Part shown: one piece after another, positions 1 through 12,800 of the stretch
How the letters are laid out: every line of letters starts with the position of its first letter
Numbering within the stretch: position 1 is the first letter of the stretch
From: Siderastrea siderea
Lineage: Eukaryota > Cnidaria > Anthozoa > Scleractinia > Rhizangiidae
NCBI GenBank assembly: GCA_964030785.1
Contig: OZ034966.1
Coordinates: 273,501 to 337,500, forward strand
Direction of reading: 5' to 3'
DNA: 64,000 nucleotides
Made by a program: the position numbers and the translations under genes
Notes under the pieces: generated by a model
Databases searched by the model: none
The model's input: the letters and a program-made list of their open reading frames with translations, nothing else
Told to the model about the DNA's origin: nothing

Positions 1-2326
1 ATTTTCCTTATACACAATTTGCTATTGAATTCATTAAAAACAATGCAACTTTGTTTTACTAAATACATAGCTTGTACTGTTACGTTACTTTACATTTTTA
101 AGTTTATTTTATTACAAAACACTTTTTAATAATGTTCGCTTTAAAATTTAATTTACTGAAGGAGGTTTCAAAAGTAAATAGCGATTTATAGTGAAAAATT
201 GTGTAATATTATTGATATACATGTATGGATTTTTTATAAAAGACGTATTCATATGAAATGATTTGATACAAACAGTGGTGTCCAGAAAGATTAATTTACA
301 AAATATACAGTACATACACTGCTGTTCGCGCTTAACCCTTTCACTGAGTGGCAGAAGAGAATAATTAACAAAAAATTCCACATTTCGTTTTATAAAAGCC
401 TCAGTAAAAGCCTATTAAAAATATAAACAGTTTTATGCAAAAAGATTAAATATTGCATCCGATTGTACTTGTATTATTATCATATTAAAAAACGTTGTTG
501 TTCAAGTTTTGATATCGTTGCAAACATTTAATTTAAAAATTGTTGTCAATGTTTAACACCAAGAAAATAAAAGAAAGTGAATTTGGGTGTGATTGTTTGT
601 TGCTTTTTATTTTTACCTGACAAGTGATTAATAATGACCTTTTTACTCCACGAGAGCGTTGTAACAACCTTCAGCTCCTGGGCTTGTCGCGTGTTAATAA
701 TTTACAGTTTAATAGACTACGCTTATTCGAACTCAATTATTTTGAATTTCCCGTTATTTCAAACTTAAACCAATTCCCCTTCAGCTTGGATTTGCCCTTC
801 ACTCATTTATTATCGGTTATTTTGAACTCCCGCTATTTTAAATTTTTTTTTGTTTCCCCTGACGGTTCAAAATAACGGGGTTCAACGTATGACTATGACT
901 ATAAAAACAACAAAAAATTTGTTCCAGGCGAAGGTATCCCCCTCCCGACAAAAGAAATATTAATTATGAAAACAATACTTTATAGCATCCTGGCAGAGCC
1001 CCAGAAAATTTCCAATTTTTTAAATACTGGAGACACTACTTGAGCACTTTGGCAGAACGAATTATGGTTTCATATCAAAATAAGGCCCATCTTGTGCATG
1101 AATTTTTTTCCGACATTTTGCCTTGCATGAATGTTTTTTTGGGTCCCCCCCCCCCACCCCCATCACTTTTCTAATGGTCCGTCCCTTAGCCTTTCTTAGT
1201 AAAATAGGCCCGCAATGTGTGCAGAAAGCGATGATGTTTTTCACCTCAAATGGGATAACAGTCAATGATTACGTAATCGTCGCTTTAAAATGGTTCTCAC
1301 AAAAAAATCAGTGCCTTGTCAATCAAACGTAAACAATGAAACCTGTAGTTAATCAAAAATGGGCCCTAACAGGCTGGAGGTAATTTGTGAACCACTAGGT
1401 TCAAGAGCTACTGAATGTTTCTGTTCTCGAAGGAACAAAAAAAAAAGGAAAAAAAAATTACATATAGCAAAAATGAAAACCCGCAAGAACTACAACCCAA
1501 ACCGTAGTTCCCAGAATTTAGCCTCTGAATTCTCCAACAGCTCTCGCGTTTTCAGTATTTTACAATACAGTAAGAAATGACATGCGTTACCCGTATGTTT
1601 GCGTCACTACTTATCGAAAGGTAATTCCCAACTAAACGAGGGGTTAAAGGGTTCTCTTGAACGAATCTTACATATAATATTTTGTGTCTTAGCTTGTTTT
1701 CATCGCCAAATGTTTTGATTCGACAAAATTATCCCAGTGTGGATTCTAGCGGTTTGGTTCCCTCTTTATATGAGCTAGATTTCAAATGCGTCAATTGAAT
1801 CGTAAGGCCGAACTTTATGATAGACTTTCTCATAACCAAATGAATTCGTTATTATGCGTGTAACGTACTCCGGTAATTTCCCCGGCGTTAGTTTTCACCT
1901 TTTAAATGGCATCTTTTGATTCGTATGATGTCCAAAACCCTGTTGAAAATTGTTCTGTACAACAATCGGTCGGGCCACCATTTTTCAAAGGGTCTCCCAA
2001 AACCTCCAAATAAGCCTGGTGGAGGCATTGCAATAACCTAGCCCTGCCTCCTAGAAAAGGCCAAAAACTAACCCTCTCCTATCCCCACCCCCATAGGATA
2101 TCATTAAGCAGCCAATCAATCATCGTGACCGTGAACAACCTACTACGACGAAATTTTCGTAAAACTACGAGACGCTGCCCTACAGGCCCGTCTAAATAAC
2201 GCAATAAAACTCTTACTCCTTCTCCTACCAATAACATGCACCCGACGAAACTCCCAGGAAAAAAGTGAAGGTTAGCTTGGGTTTGGGTTAGGTTAGCGCG
2301 TTATACGATTTCTTACGACCTGAAAC
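1..2326. other. Left flank with no supported gene
   Basis: AT-rich sequence with only short, unconvincing open frames and no exon with paired splice signals that I can join to a neighbour. It contains a C homopolymer near 1146-1160 and an A-rich patch near 1436-1458. It lies downstream of the 3' end of the minus-strand hydrolase gene. Confidence 0.5.
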
Positions 2327-2335
2327 GTTATGTAG

Positions 2336-2429
2336 TACCCTGGGTGCCAGAGGCTTTTCTCGCGCGGCTTACGCCGGCCGACAACTGCTTGACGAAAGAT
2401 CGCGAGAGAAACCTCTGGTCCCCAGGGTA
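2336..2429. mobile_element. 94-bp foldback MITE with 9-bp target duplication
   Basis: The two ends are inverted copies: TACCCTGGGTGCCAGAGG at the left, and its near-complement ending CCCCAGGGTA at the right. Complementarity continues through TTTTCTCGCG/CGCGAGAGAAA, so almost the whole element is a hairpin. The 9-mer GTTATGTAG flanks it exactly on both sides (2327-2335 and 2430-2438). Nine-base duplications are typical of Mutator-like elements, but no transposase is present, so the superfamily is inference. Confidence 0.8.
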
Positions 2430-2438
2430 GTTATGTAG

Positions 2439-3811
2439 CTAAGAAAGTCATCAAAAGAACCGTGAAAACTTTGCCAAGCTTAGGTTGTATCCACGAACGT
2501 TCTGAAGCTAGCAAAAAAGGACATAGCAATTTTTTATTTTCAAAAGCAAGATAAATCAGCATCATTTGTTTTAATCACGTAAATAATTTTCTTTTACAAT
2601 GGATTTATTTTGTTCAAATACACGTCAATATGACGGATAGCTCCTATTCATTAAAAAAGTAACAGCCTTCTAGTTTTTACGTCCTTTGACGAGTTGAGTC
2701 AACTTCCAAAAGTCGGCTAAAGTTGTACACAGCATTATGTAGTAATGTACAATGTCTGATGGCATCACTGACAATCTGCAAGACAGGGTGTGGTCACACC
2801 GCTTATTAGGTGTTCAATAACTGCTGACCGACAATCAACACTTGTGGACAGGAGCTTGCAGGAAAGCCCTCCTTCCGAGGAAAGACAAAGTACTTCGATT
2901 CTTTTCTTCTTTGTGCCCAATTTTCAACCCCCCACAAGAATACTTTAAGGTCAATCGGACAGCAGTTATCGGACACCGCGCTTTTAACGTTTCACCTATA
3001 TTTTGCTTTCGTCAAATTTATCAGCATGATTGTAGAGTAGTGTCTGTAAGACGTACCGCTGGATCGCTAATCGCCACGTAATTCTCTCTGAATTGTGTTA
3101 CAGTCAGTCCTGTTACCATTGCCAAGAACAATTTTAAATCCGAGATATTTGCCCAAATCTTAAACAGTATTGCAGTATTTTTTCCTTTGGCCTGAGGTGT
3201 CAATTATCACTTAGTTATCATTTATACGTTGTTTAGACATCAAGGTAATGCAGGCGTTCGTGCGCCACGGACGACAACCGGATTTTGCTCCCCGCCAAAG
3301 GGTGGAAAGCCATTATTTTGGTGCTTGGTGGCTTGCCATTATGGATATGATGGCGTCAGATGCAAGTGCAGAGCAAAATATGACTTCCGATATGAAAGAG
3401 ATGACGATTTCAAAGAGCGGGCAAAATTAAAGGAAAGTGCCCGAATTACGGCAATAATTGTTGAAGTTACACTCGTTGAACTTAGCCTCGTTCCCAGCCG
3501 TCGTCGGTGTATAATTGAATGTGACGTCACCCATCGAGCTACCACGTTCGGCCACAATCTTCCAAATGAGCTCGCTTCCAGATTGGAGCGTTAGGGCCTG
3601 GAAGCAAGGCTGTGCTGAGCTTATTCTTGATTCAAGCGCCATGGCGAGCCATCAATCTCAATCTTGTTTGAATAAGAACTGCTTATAGTGAAGAGTCGAT
3701 TAGTCCAAGTGGTTCGACCACCTTGGCTTTCCATGGACTTCTGTGGTCTTACGCGTTAACAAAACCGCGCGTAATCCAAGACCATGATTCAGAATGCTTC
3801 ATGTTTGCCTG
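2439..3811. other. Intergenic stretch downstream of the hydrolase gene
   Basis: Nothing supportable. Open frames on both strands around 3229-3642 have no recognisable domain or splice context. The stretch should include the 3' UTR of the minus-strand hydrolase gene ending at 3812. Confidence 0.4.
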
Positions 3812-6800
3812 TTATAAAAGTACCAAATATTTCCAGTTGACGAAAAGGTAAACTACCAAAGTTAAAGCCCATAATTGGAGCGTTGCGTGCTGCCTAATAA
3901 CTGCACCTGAAAACAGAGGGGAAAAAAAAAAGAGATGAATTAAAAAGGTTCCTTGTCAGTGGCTATATTGATGAATTATCATGGTTTTAACATACTGAGT
4001 GCTACTCTACTATGGAACTGCTCATTATACAGTACAAAGTTGCGGTGAAGCCATTAAAACAAAAGCTATTAAGAATTATTCAAGCATAATGTACAAGGCA
4101 GTTCTAAATTTCAGTTCGTTGCTTTTCAAATAAAACACTTTTCAACTCACCACTGACAAGGACCATTTCAGCGGGATTGCTGTACACCACCGTGGGTTTA
4201 GGTTTGCGGCACTTGAGACAAAGCTTGGAGCAACAGGAAGGGTTGCATTCAGGCTTGTCAAGTGGTTCCTCCACGTATGTTCCACGCGTTCCATTGCTGA
4301 TAAACCACTCTGAAAACGCTTTGTATGGTGTTTTGCCTAAGAGGAGAAATATGTTTAGAGCTCTAAAACTGAACCAAACTAATTCTCACTACACATGGTA
4401 TAGTTTTCGTACAACTGAACCCCATTTTCGGAAAGCCGCAAAATATGAACTACCTCCCCGTTTGCAGTACCGAGTATGATTGAAGACACGTTCCAGGACA
4501 AGCGATTTAGCTCACATAAGGTCCGTATAGTTTCCGAATTTAAAACAGGAAAATCGGGTTAGATCTGAAAGAGCAAATATTCGAACAAAATTAGAAAAGG
4601 GGTGAGAAGAGCCAGTCTGTGATTCACAGCTACAAATTGGCGGGGTGAAGGTAAAGTCAAGTAAAATTAAGGTAACATAAAGTCACCGAGTATAGGTGGC
4701 CAATACCGCCGGAGCTTAACCCAGTTTCTGTGGCATGAAGCAACTAGGATATAATTACGACCGGCATATTTTCGAGAGAGGGACTATGTGGAGTAAAGTT
4801 CCTTGTAGCAACAACCGTAGTGTTAAGTCCCAAGCGGTCAACACTACGCCACCGTGCCTCAACTGCTATTCCCGCTTTTTAATTTAATATAATTTAATCA
4901 ATTTTTTCTTCATTGGATATCTCACATAGGTACAGTGGAAACCAGATAAAACGAAGTGCCAAACGGGGGTTCATTATATCGGGGTCCTTCTCCATACATT
5001 CTACTGTAACTGGAAAGAAAGTTATCGTTCGTTATACGGGGATCTTCTTTATATAGCGGTTAGTTATATTGGGGTTCTACTGTAACAACTTCAGCTCGAT
5101 TCATGAGGCGTTTACTCTCAATAACTTGATTAACAAAGATTCCCCTGTGTATTAACTGAGTTATTATTTAATAGCTTACCATTTATCTGGCAGCCCAGTG
5201 TCCGTGCCGTGTAATTAAGATCGTTGCCAGAGAACGAATGCATAAAACATGCAGGTGAAAACACCCCATCCTTTTTGCTGTTGATAACCTAAAAAAAACA
5301 GAAAGGACAAATGCCATTAATGCACAGCTTGTGATCCAGTGAATTATGTTAACAGTACAGTTAGAGGAGATGTCCCGGTTCTGGAATAAGGAGACTAACA
5401 TCACGTGACGTGACGTCTTCGACGTGACATCGAGGGACGTGACGTCTTCTCCTTGTTGTTGTTTCACCACCTACCGATGCAATCAGTGCTTACCAGTTAA
5501 GGGGTCTCTGTGAAACAATTTCCTTTAACGCTTCAGGCTTAAGCTCCGGTAGTGACCAGCATCTAAATTCTTCTTACAAAATCCTAACTCTAAACCTAAC
5601 GCTTAACCAGACTCTCCCAAGTTGTCCCACATGAAATTTCAAATATACCTGGAACTCAGTGAAGAGAACATGCCTATAATTCAACCTTCAAGGCTCAAAG
5701 TAACATAGCTGAATATAGTGCTTACCCTTCTGAGGGATCTATGCGTGTTTTTGCCAAACTTTCCAAGGTATTCTGCTTCACTCGGTAACTCTGGTGGAAG
5801 TCTCATTGTGGGAAATTGTGAATGGACAAGTTCTTGTAGTTGGTAAGAATCCCACTGCGCCACAAACACGTAGACTGGAGCTGATAAGTACTTGATAACT
5901 ACAGGAAAGTAAGAGTTCCCTTCTTCATTAAAGCGAGTCCTAAATACGCTCTTTAAAATACCGCATCCCCGGCGCAGTTAACCTTATTGCCATCCTCCGC
6001 CACTCATAAAACCGACCCTACTCACATTAGATTGGAATCCTTATTTTGTGCAGATTTTTTTTCACACACTTTTCGTCATAGCTCCCAATACTTTCCTACA
6101 AAAGAAAGTACGTCACCCTTCGCGCCTAGCCGAGTGTTTTCACCCCAAGTCCCGTCTCGATGCTCAGCCCTATCTTGCATCGACACTGGTACTTTCATCC
6201 TGTATCCTGTCTTCCTCGAGATTAAGTCCTATCCCGCTACCCGCCTTGTTTTTTATCGTCCATCCGTCACCCCGCTACATACACCTTATTCTGTGTTTTG
6301 GTGGATAATACGCGTGGATATTTTACGAGTTGCGAAATATTTTTCGAGCCCCGCAAAGGGGAGGAAAAATGCGAGCAATGAGTAAAATTACCGCTCATAT
6401 TATCGACCACAACAACGAATAAGAGGTTTGTCATTCCACTGCATTTTGTTTTCGCATCGTTCTTCTTCAGCAAAAACCAGTCAAACCGGGATTGTACAGT
6501 GTAATACGCTGACGTATTTTGCATGTTCTCTTGCCCTCAGACGGTAATATGACAACAGTGGAATAATAAATTTAAGTATCCTCAAAAGAGGTAAGGCGAT
6601 GCTCGTTTGCGCGATTTTTTAATATGGACATTAGCACAAACTACTGTTTGCAAGTCGGGGGATGAAGTGGAATAACGGGATAAGAAGAACGTAAATTTCG
6701 TGAAGTGAAATAATCGAATAATGGCCTTTTTGTAGTGGTATAATGGAATAATGGCCTTCGTTTTTTTAATGGAATAACGATTTCTCTTGGAATAATCATG

Positions 6801-9800
6801 GACGATTACATTCCCTACGAACAGTGTAATTTTGCCTTTAGAGTGGGAATAATGGAATAATGAACACTCTTATTCCTCTTCATCCCCGATTACAAGGGAA
6901 TGCAATGGTAGATAATTAACAGCTGCAAAGTTTATCAAGTTATCTGAAGGCAGATGCAATGTGCAACCAAATTTTGGACACTCGTCTGTCGAATTCCAAC
7001 CATCGGAAAGAATGAGATGGTCCGAAAGCCAAATCCCCTCGTCAAAGAAAGATCATAGTGTTTTGTACTCTTGAAAATGACGTACTCACTTCTCACATTT
7101 CTGTTTCGTTGAGTGTTGGGATTTCTTTTTCCTCTGAACTTCTCCACTGACTTCCACATTCGAGACAGTTTTTGACGAAAGTCGAGGCCTTTTTTGTTTT
7201 TGGAATAAAAGTGATCAAGTGTTCAACCACATTGTGGGACTTTGAATATCTGAGCTATCGGAAACAAGTGTACTGTAGTGTCCAAAAAAATGGCGAAATT
7301 TGTAGGAACATTATAACGCCTTCTTTCGCATACAAACCTTTCTTTTTTATTATTTCAGTGATTGTTGTTTACAAGGGAGAGTCTCATGGACAAGTGTCGC
7401 TAAAGATTTACCTGTCCGAGTCAAATTCTACTTCTCCCGGACAACTGGGAGTGGGTTTTGGCAAGCAGAACAAGATATTGACCGTAAAGTAGACCTGTAC
7501 ACGGCTTTCTTGAATTCCGTGCTATCTCGAACTGAAACTCGTTTCCTTTGTATTGATGTTGCTCACTTATTTACTATTTTATTACTTTCTTGCTTCCAAA
7601 AAAGAGAGGGACTTAGGGCGAGTTTGGAAGGTGTACTTTTTTCCCGCCAAATCCACCAAACCTGCTGACGCAGTAACAAAAGTAAAAGTAACCAGAGAAG
7701 CTACAGACAACCACAGATTACATTTTGACGATATCTGAGTGAGATATACTCGAGAGTAACAGCTGTTTAATACACGTCAAACTAATGTTGGGCAACTCGT
7801 GGTGTGGTGAACAACACAAGAAGTTGGCGAAAAGTTGACGAGAATAGAGACAAGTTCTATTTGTCACCAACAGTTTGCCAACATGTTGTTGTGTCGTTCA
7901 CACACACCAATTTGAGTTTGTCAACACGAGTTGGCCAACAGCAGTTTGACGTGTGAAGGCCGCTTCACAAGGCACGAAAAAGCGATCTGTGGTCGAATTT
8001 TCAACAGTGAATTTCATGGATGCAAGTTTATGGACCATTTGCGTACTACACAAGGTAAGCTTGCATACTCAAGCTTATTGAAACTCATTTTTGCGTTGAC
8101 TTAGGGTGAGTTTCTTTGGGAAAATCCAAACCCGGATTCTTGTATCCAAAGACGGATTTTGCATTTCTTTACCTAAATCCGAAAATGGATTAATCAGGGA
8201 TTAGTGATATGAAGAATCCACACTCCGAGTGGATACATCAGATCAAATCTAAATCCGGATTTTTAGGATTCATGATCCGTGCGTTTCTTTGGGGGACGGA
8301 TCCGAAAAAACTACATTTGGCAAGCGATCTTCCTGTGAAAGTCCGCCATATTCCCGCCAATTTGTTCTGTGTTTTGTCAGGTGGATGACATGGCGAGCGA
8401 TCAAGGTGAGTTTTCAGTGCTATTTCATCGTAGAATGTACCCAAAATTTTATAGGAAGTCGTTAATATTTTGGAGAACTTCACTGGGGTTGTCACGCAAA
8501 AAAAAAAAATCCATTTTCGGATTTTTCGTTTCTTTGGTAGTAACGAATCCGTGTGATCCAATCTTGGATTCTCCCAAAGAAACGCACCCTTACGTAGTTT
8601 GAGCCGACATCTTTGTTAATTTGCTGTTTTTCTTCTTCTTTTTGCTTAAACTGTCGGAAGATTAACGTGCATTGGTGAAACTGAACTTAAATTAGTTGCC
8701 AACAAGTTCACAATTTTGAAGCTATTCAAAGAAAACCACATGAAATTCAAATTCATACACCCGAGCAACGCATAGCAGATTTTAGAGGCCTGACTACTGT
8801 TTTTGCACAAATCCAAGTTGGAATCGCATAGCCTACCCTCATAATTCTCTATATAATACACGTAAGATTACCTAATCGCCATATACTACATCAAAGGTTA
8901 CTGTTTTGCACTAAATCCAAATACGAATCGCAGACCCTTACCTAATTCGCCATATAAACAAGCTTCTGCTTTAGGCATATTAGCTCTACATGACTCATCC
9001 ACGAAGCCACCCCATAAATTGTGAAACATCTGAAGACAAAAGTGTACAGATAAGGTGATTTAGTAGGACAAAACAACAACCAACAAAATCTAGAACGTTT
9101 TTTGGCCTCAGATACACCCTGAAGAACAATCATCTCCATTACATTTTCTCCATTTTACATTACATTATATTTCCGTATGGAAGCCACCCTGAGCTGTCCG
9201 GAAACAGCTCTCCAAGGATAGATAATGTAATGTCCCTGTACCAGTACAAGTAAAGGGGGCTTGACATGAAGGTTATTTATGTGGTATTTTTTACTCACAC
9301 TGTTACAACTTCAATTTTATAGCAACAAATACTCAAGTACTAAAAAAAAAGAAAAAAATGTAGAGAAATAACACAGGAAACCAAAAACAACCACGGGGCT
9401 TTTTTTTTTCATTTTTCAGGGATCACAACATGTAATCAGAATTACAGGAAAGCTCCCAGAAAACCAACTCAAGTCTTCTTTTGGCTTTGGGTTGGTTTTC
9501 TATGTTGCTGCTGTTTGTTTGTTCATAGTGGACATGCACTTAGGTACTCATGCCAGTTAACAGCTATTCAACTCAAACAATCTGAAACAAATAGTAAAAA
9601 CGAATTCCCCATAACAAGTCAAAAAGCCCAACTGGCAGGAGGCAGACCAGCTAGCTGTTTACAAGCATAGCCAAGAAGTGGAACTTGGGTCTTCCATGAA
9701 ACAACTCCCGCTAGTGGTACGTTAGAGAAGGATTTGAACCTGGGATGTCCAGATTTCAAGTCTGCCACAAAAGTATGCACGTGAAACAATTAAAAGTGGT

Positions 9801-12800
9801 CACACTTGTGTACCACATGGTAAGAATTGTTCATAAATACAGACACACTTACATAGCCTAACACTTGAAAGAAATAAGGTGGACCTGCAGTTGCTGTTTC
9901 ACCAAAGTTAGGATACAGAGTGAACCATCCACCATCATTATAACCTCTAATCTAAGGAGAAATTCACATAACCATTGTGATACAATATATCTTTAATTAG
10001 GTTTCACCTAATATGCTTACATTTTATATTACTGTAATGATGAATAACAATACTCTTGTGGTGAGGATGGTACATACATTTCTGTTTGTTTCGAGAAACT
10101 AAATGTTAATCACTTGAAACAAGTTAACATGACAAGAAAGCACGTTACATTAAAGAGGAACAAATAATCTCACATATCCAGTTGGTACTAACTTTAATTG
10201 AAAGTAAACAAGAGAGTAAATACTGCCAAGGATAACTTGCCCCTCACTTTGAAAGAGTCCACGCCTTTATGAACCTTCAAATGCAAGCTTAAATCCTTTC
10301 TTCATGAATGTGATTTAAAGAATTTATTATCATGTCACCATTATAATTTAAAGTGTAAGTTAGTTTAAGTTTATGTAAATTCATATTTGTAGCCATTAAT
10401 TGTATTTGTAGTATATTAGCTTTCTTTGGGACAGCTTCAGATCAAAATCTCTCTCAGTAGAGTGTAATATTTGAAAGTCAGTCATTGCATGCTTTTGAAT
10501 CACAGCAAATGAAAATTAGAACATTATGCAAATAACTAAATGAAAGTCAATCTCATCTCTTTGTCTGTACAGTACTGAGTAAATGTCTTACGGTGCAAGT
10601 AATTGAAATGCTTTTTCCTTACCTCAGCAGGTTTAACAAGCTGTTGAATAAAGTCAATGTTTGCCAACATGCCCAGCCCACCAGATGATGCTCCACCAAA
10701 CAGGATCTGTAAAGACAGTGTCTGTCCACATTAATGCATGCAGGTAAATAAACTAGTAAGCGGTGTTTCTAACTTGTGTCTCAAACATTTGCAAACTTGG
10801 TGACCTTCCACTCCTTTTCCATGCCCAAAAGTCCTTGTACAATTTCAAGCTCAAAATTTTATACCTGATCACTAATTACCACCTCTTTTATCAGTTTTGA
10901 GAGTTTGGTGGTTGTCTGTGCATTAAAGCGACACTGTCACCAAGTTCTAGTAGAACTTTGAAAAGCTGAAAGACACATTCTAATCAGAGGGAACCCAAAA
11001 ATAATGGCTGAGTTTCATTTAAAACTACTCTACCAGCTCTCTGAGACTATAATAAAGTTTGTTTGGCTGCGGATTGCCAGGATGGAAATGGTTGCAATTT
11101 GAAAACATCAGCCATTTTTCCTTCCTTTCGTGGAAAAATAGCCAGTAACTGACTATGGTTTGTTCTTCCTTTGAGAAATACATTTTATTTCCTTCTCTTG
11201 ATGTTCTAGGAGTATTCTGTTTACATGAAAAGGTATTTAATTTAATTATTAACTTTGAAGAGTGTAGATCCAAATAATGGCACCCTGGTAGGGTCAGCTC
11301 TTAGCTCTGGTTTCTGAGTCCTAGCAAAGAAGCAGTGGGAGGGGGGAGGGGGGAGGGGGGAGGGTAGGAAGGCACTGCAAGGGGTGGAGGAGCATCACTC
11401 CTCCCTCCCCTCAGGAAGGTTGCTATTAATTTAATAAATCGCAGCATTTCTCTTCCCCAGCACATTGCTAAGTTACCATAATACTTTACTGGTACTCCAT
11501 TGTGGTGGAGTAAGCCATTCCAAATAAATAGTCATACCTTTGTCTCTGGTTTATTTATTCGGTAGTCTTCAATGAGCTGTAAAAATACAGCTTTCACGAT
11601 AAAATGTCCATACATATTCATTCCATGACCATTCTTGTCCTTTCCTCTTCTACCAACAAATACATCTCCACTAAAAATTAAGCCACAACTGGTTAAACAG
11701 AGTGGTTCTTGGCAATAAATGGCTAACACGTTGAACAAAGTTCTAAAGACTGTACATATACTTGTCTGATAACAGTTTTCATATTTAACAAAATAAAAGC
11801 GATTTGAAGTTTGGTCGATGTCTGCAAAACATCCTGCAAGCACTGGATGTTCCGTAGAGTCAAATGTTTGCATGGGTAATTTGCGTTTGTACACATCGGT
11901 TAAAATTGTTTAAAGTGCTGTAGTGGATAGGATTTTTTCCATCACCGAAATTATAATTTTAAGTGTTTCTCCATTTTATAAGCTTTAAATTGATGTATTA
12001 AAGTTTGGGTACTTTGCTTAAAAACTGAGCGGGAAAGCACATTTACATGTACGTGTAACACAGTCCAAAACGTTAAGTGTAACCTTGCCCTCTGCATTGC
12101 AATCAGTTGTACTTATTATTGTAATCACTTGATCCAAGATCAGTCCTGACTGAGTCAGGAGGAGCAAAGTCTAATGGGTTAGTTTTGAAGGAAGCTGTCA
12201 TGTCTGTACCTGTTAAAACCTTTTTATCTTACTGATAATCAGTAAAAAAATTTTTATTAAAATGTTAAAGGTCATCTAGGGGAAAAGGGATTTATTCCAA
12301 GAGGGTGGGATTTGAGATTTCTAGGTTCTACTGTATATATATATGTCCCTTTGCAAACATACACAGTCCTGTGTGCTATCATAACATTGTAAGAGTAGGT
12401 ACCTGCAATACGGCACAAATACTTTATTCCATAAAGAAAACATAGGATTCTCTCCTGGGTCATCAGAAGCTATAAACGTGCCTGTCATAAAGTCTGAGTA
12501 GTTTCTTGAAGAGCCAAATGAGCCTCGCGATCTATCTAAACATGAATCATACGTCCCACATGATCCTCCAGCTTGTAACTGTACAACCCAGTGTTTAGAA
12601 TCTGGATTATGACTCAGATAAAACACAGCTTCTGAACCATCTGCAAATCATCAAAATTTCATTAAAATGGTAACCCTCATGAGAGGAATTACTAAGAAAA
12701 AGTAGAGGAAAAAAACCTTGTATGATTTGTGTATCATACTAAACACTTTGTTACAGATTGAGACAATGGTCTCTAGTAGACAATCAGCCGGTCTACTGCA

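Noticed and set aside
3229..3642. Open frames on both strands of up to 121 codons
   Set aside because: No domain, no splice context, and overlapping frames on opposite strands; probably chance or an old repeat.
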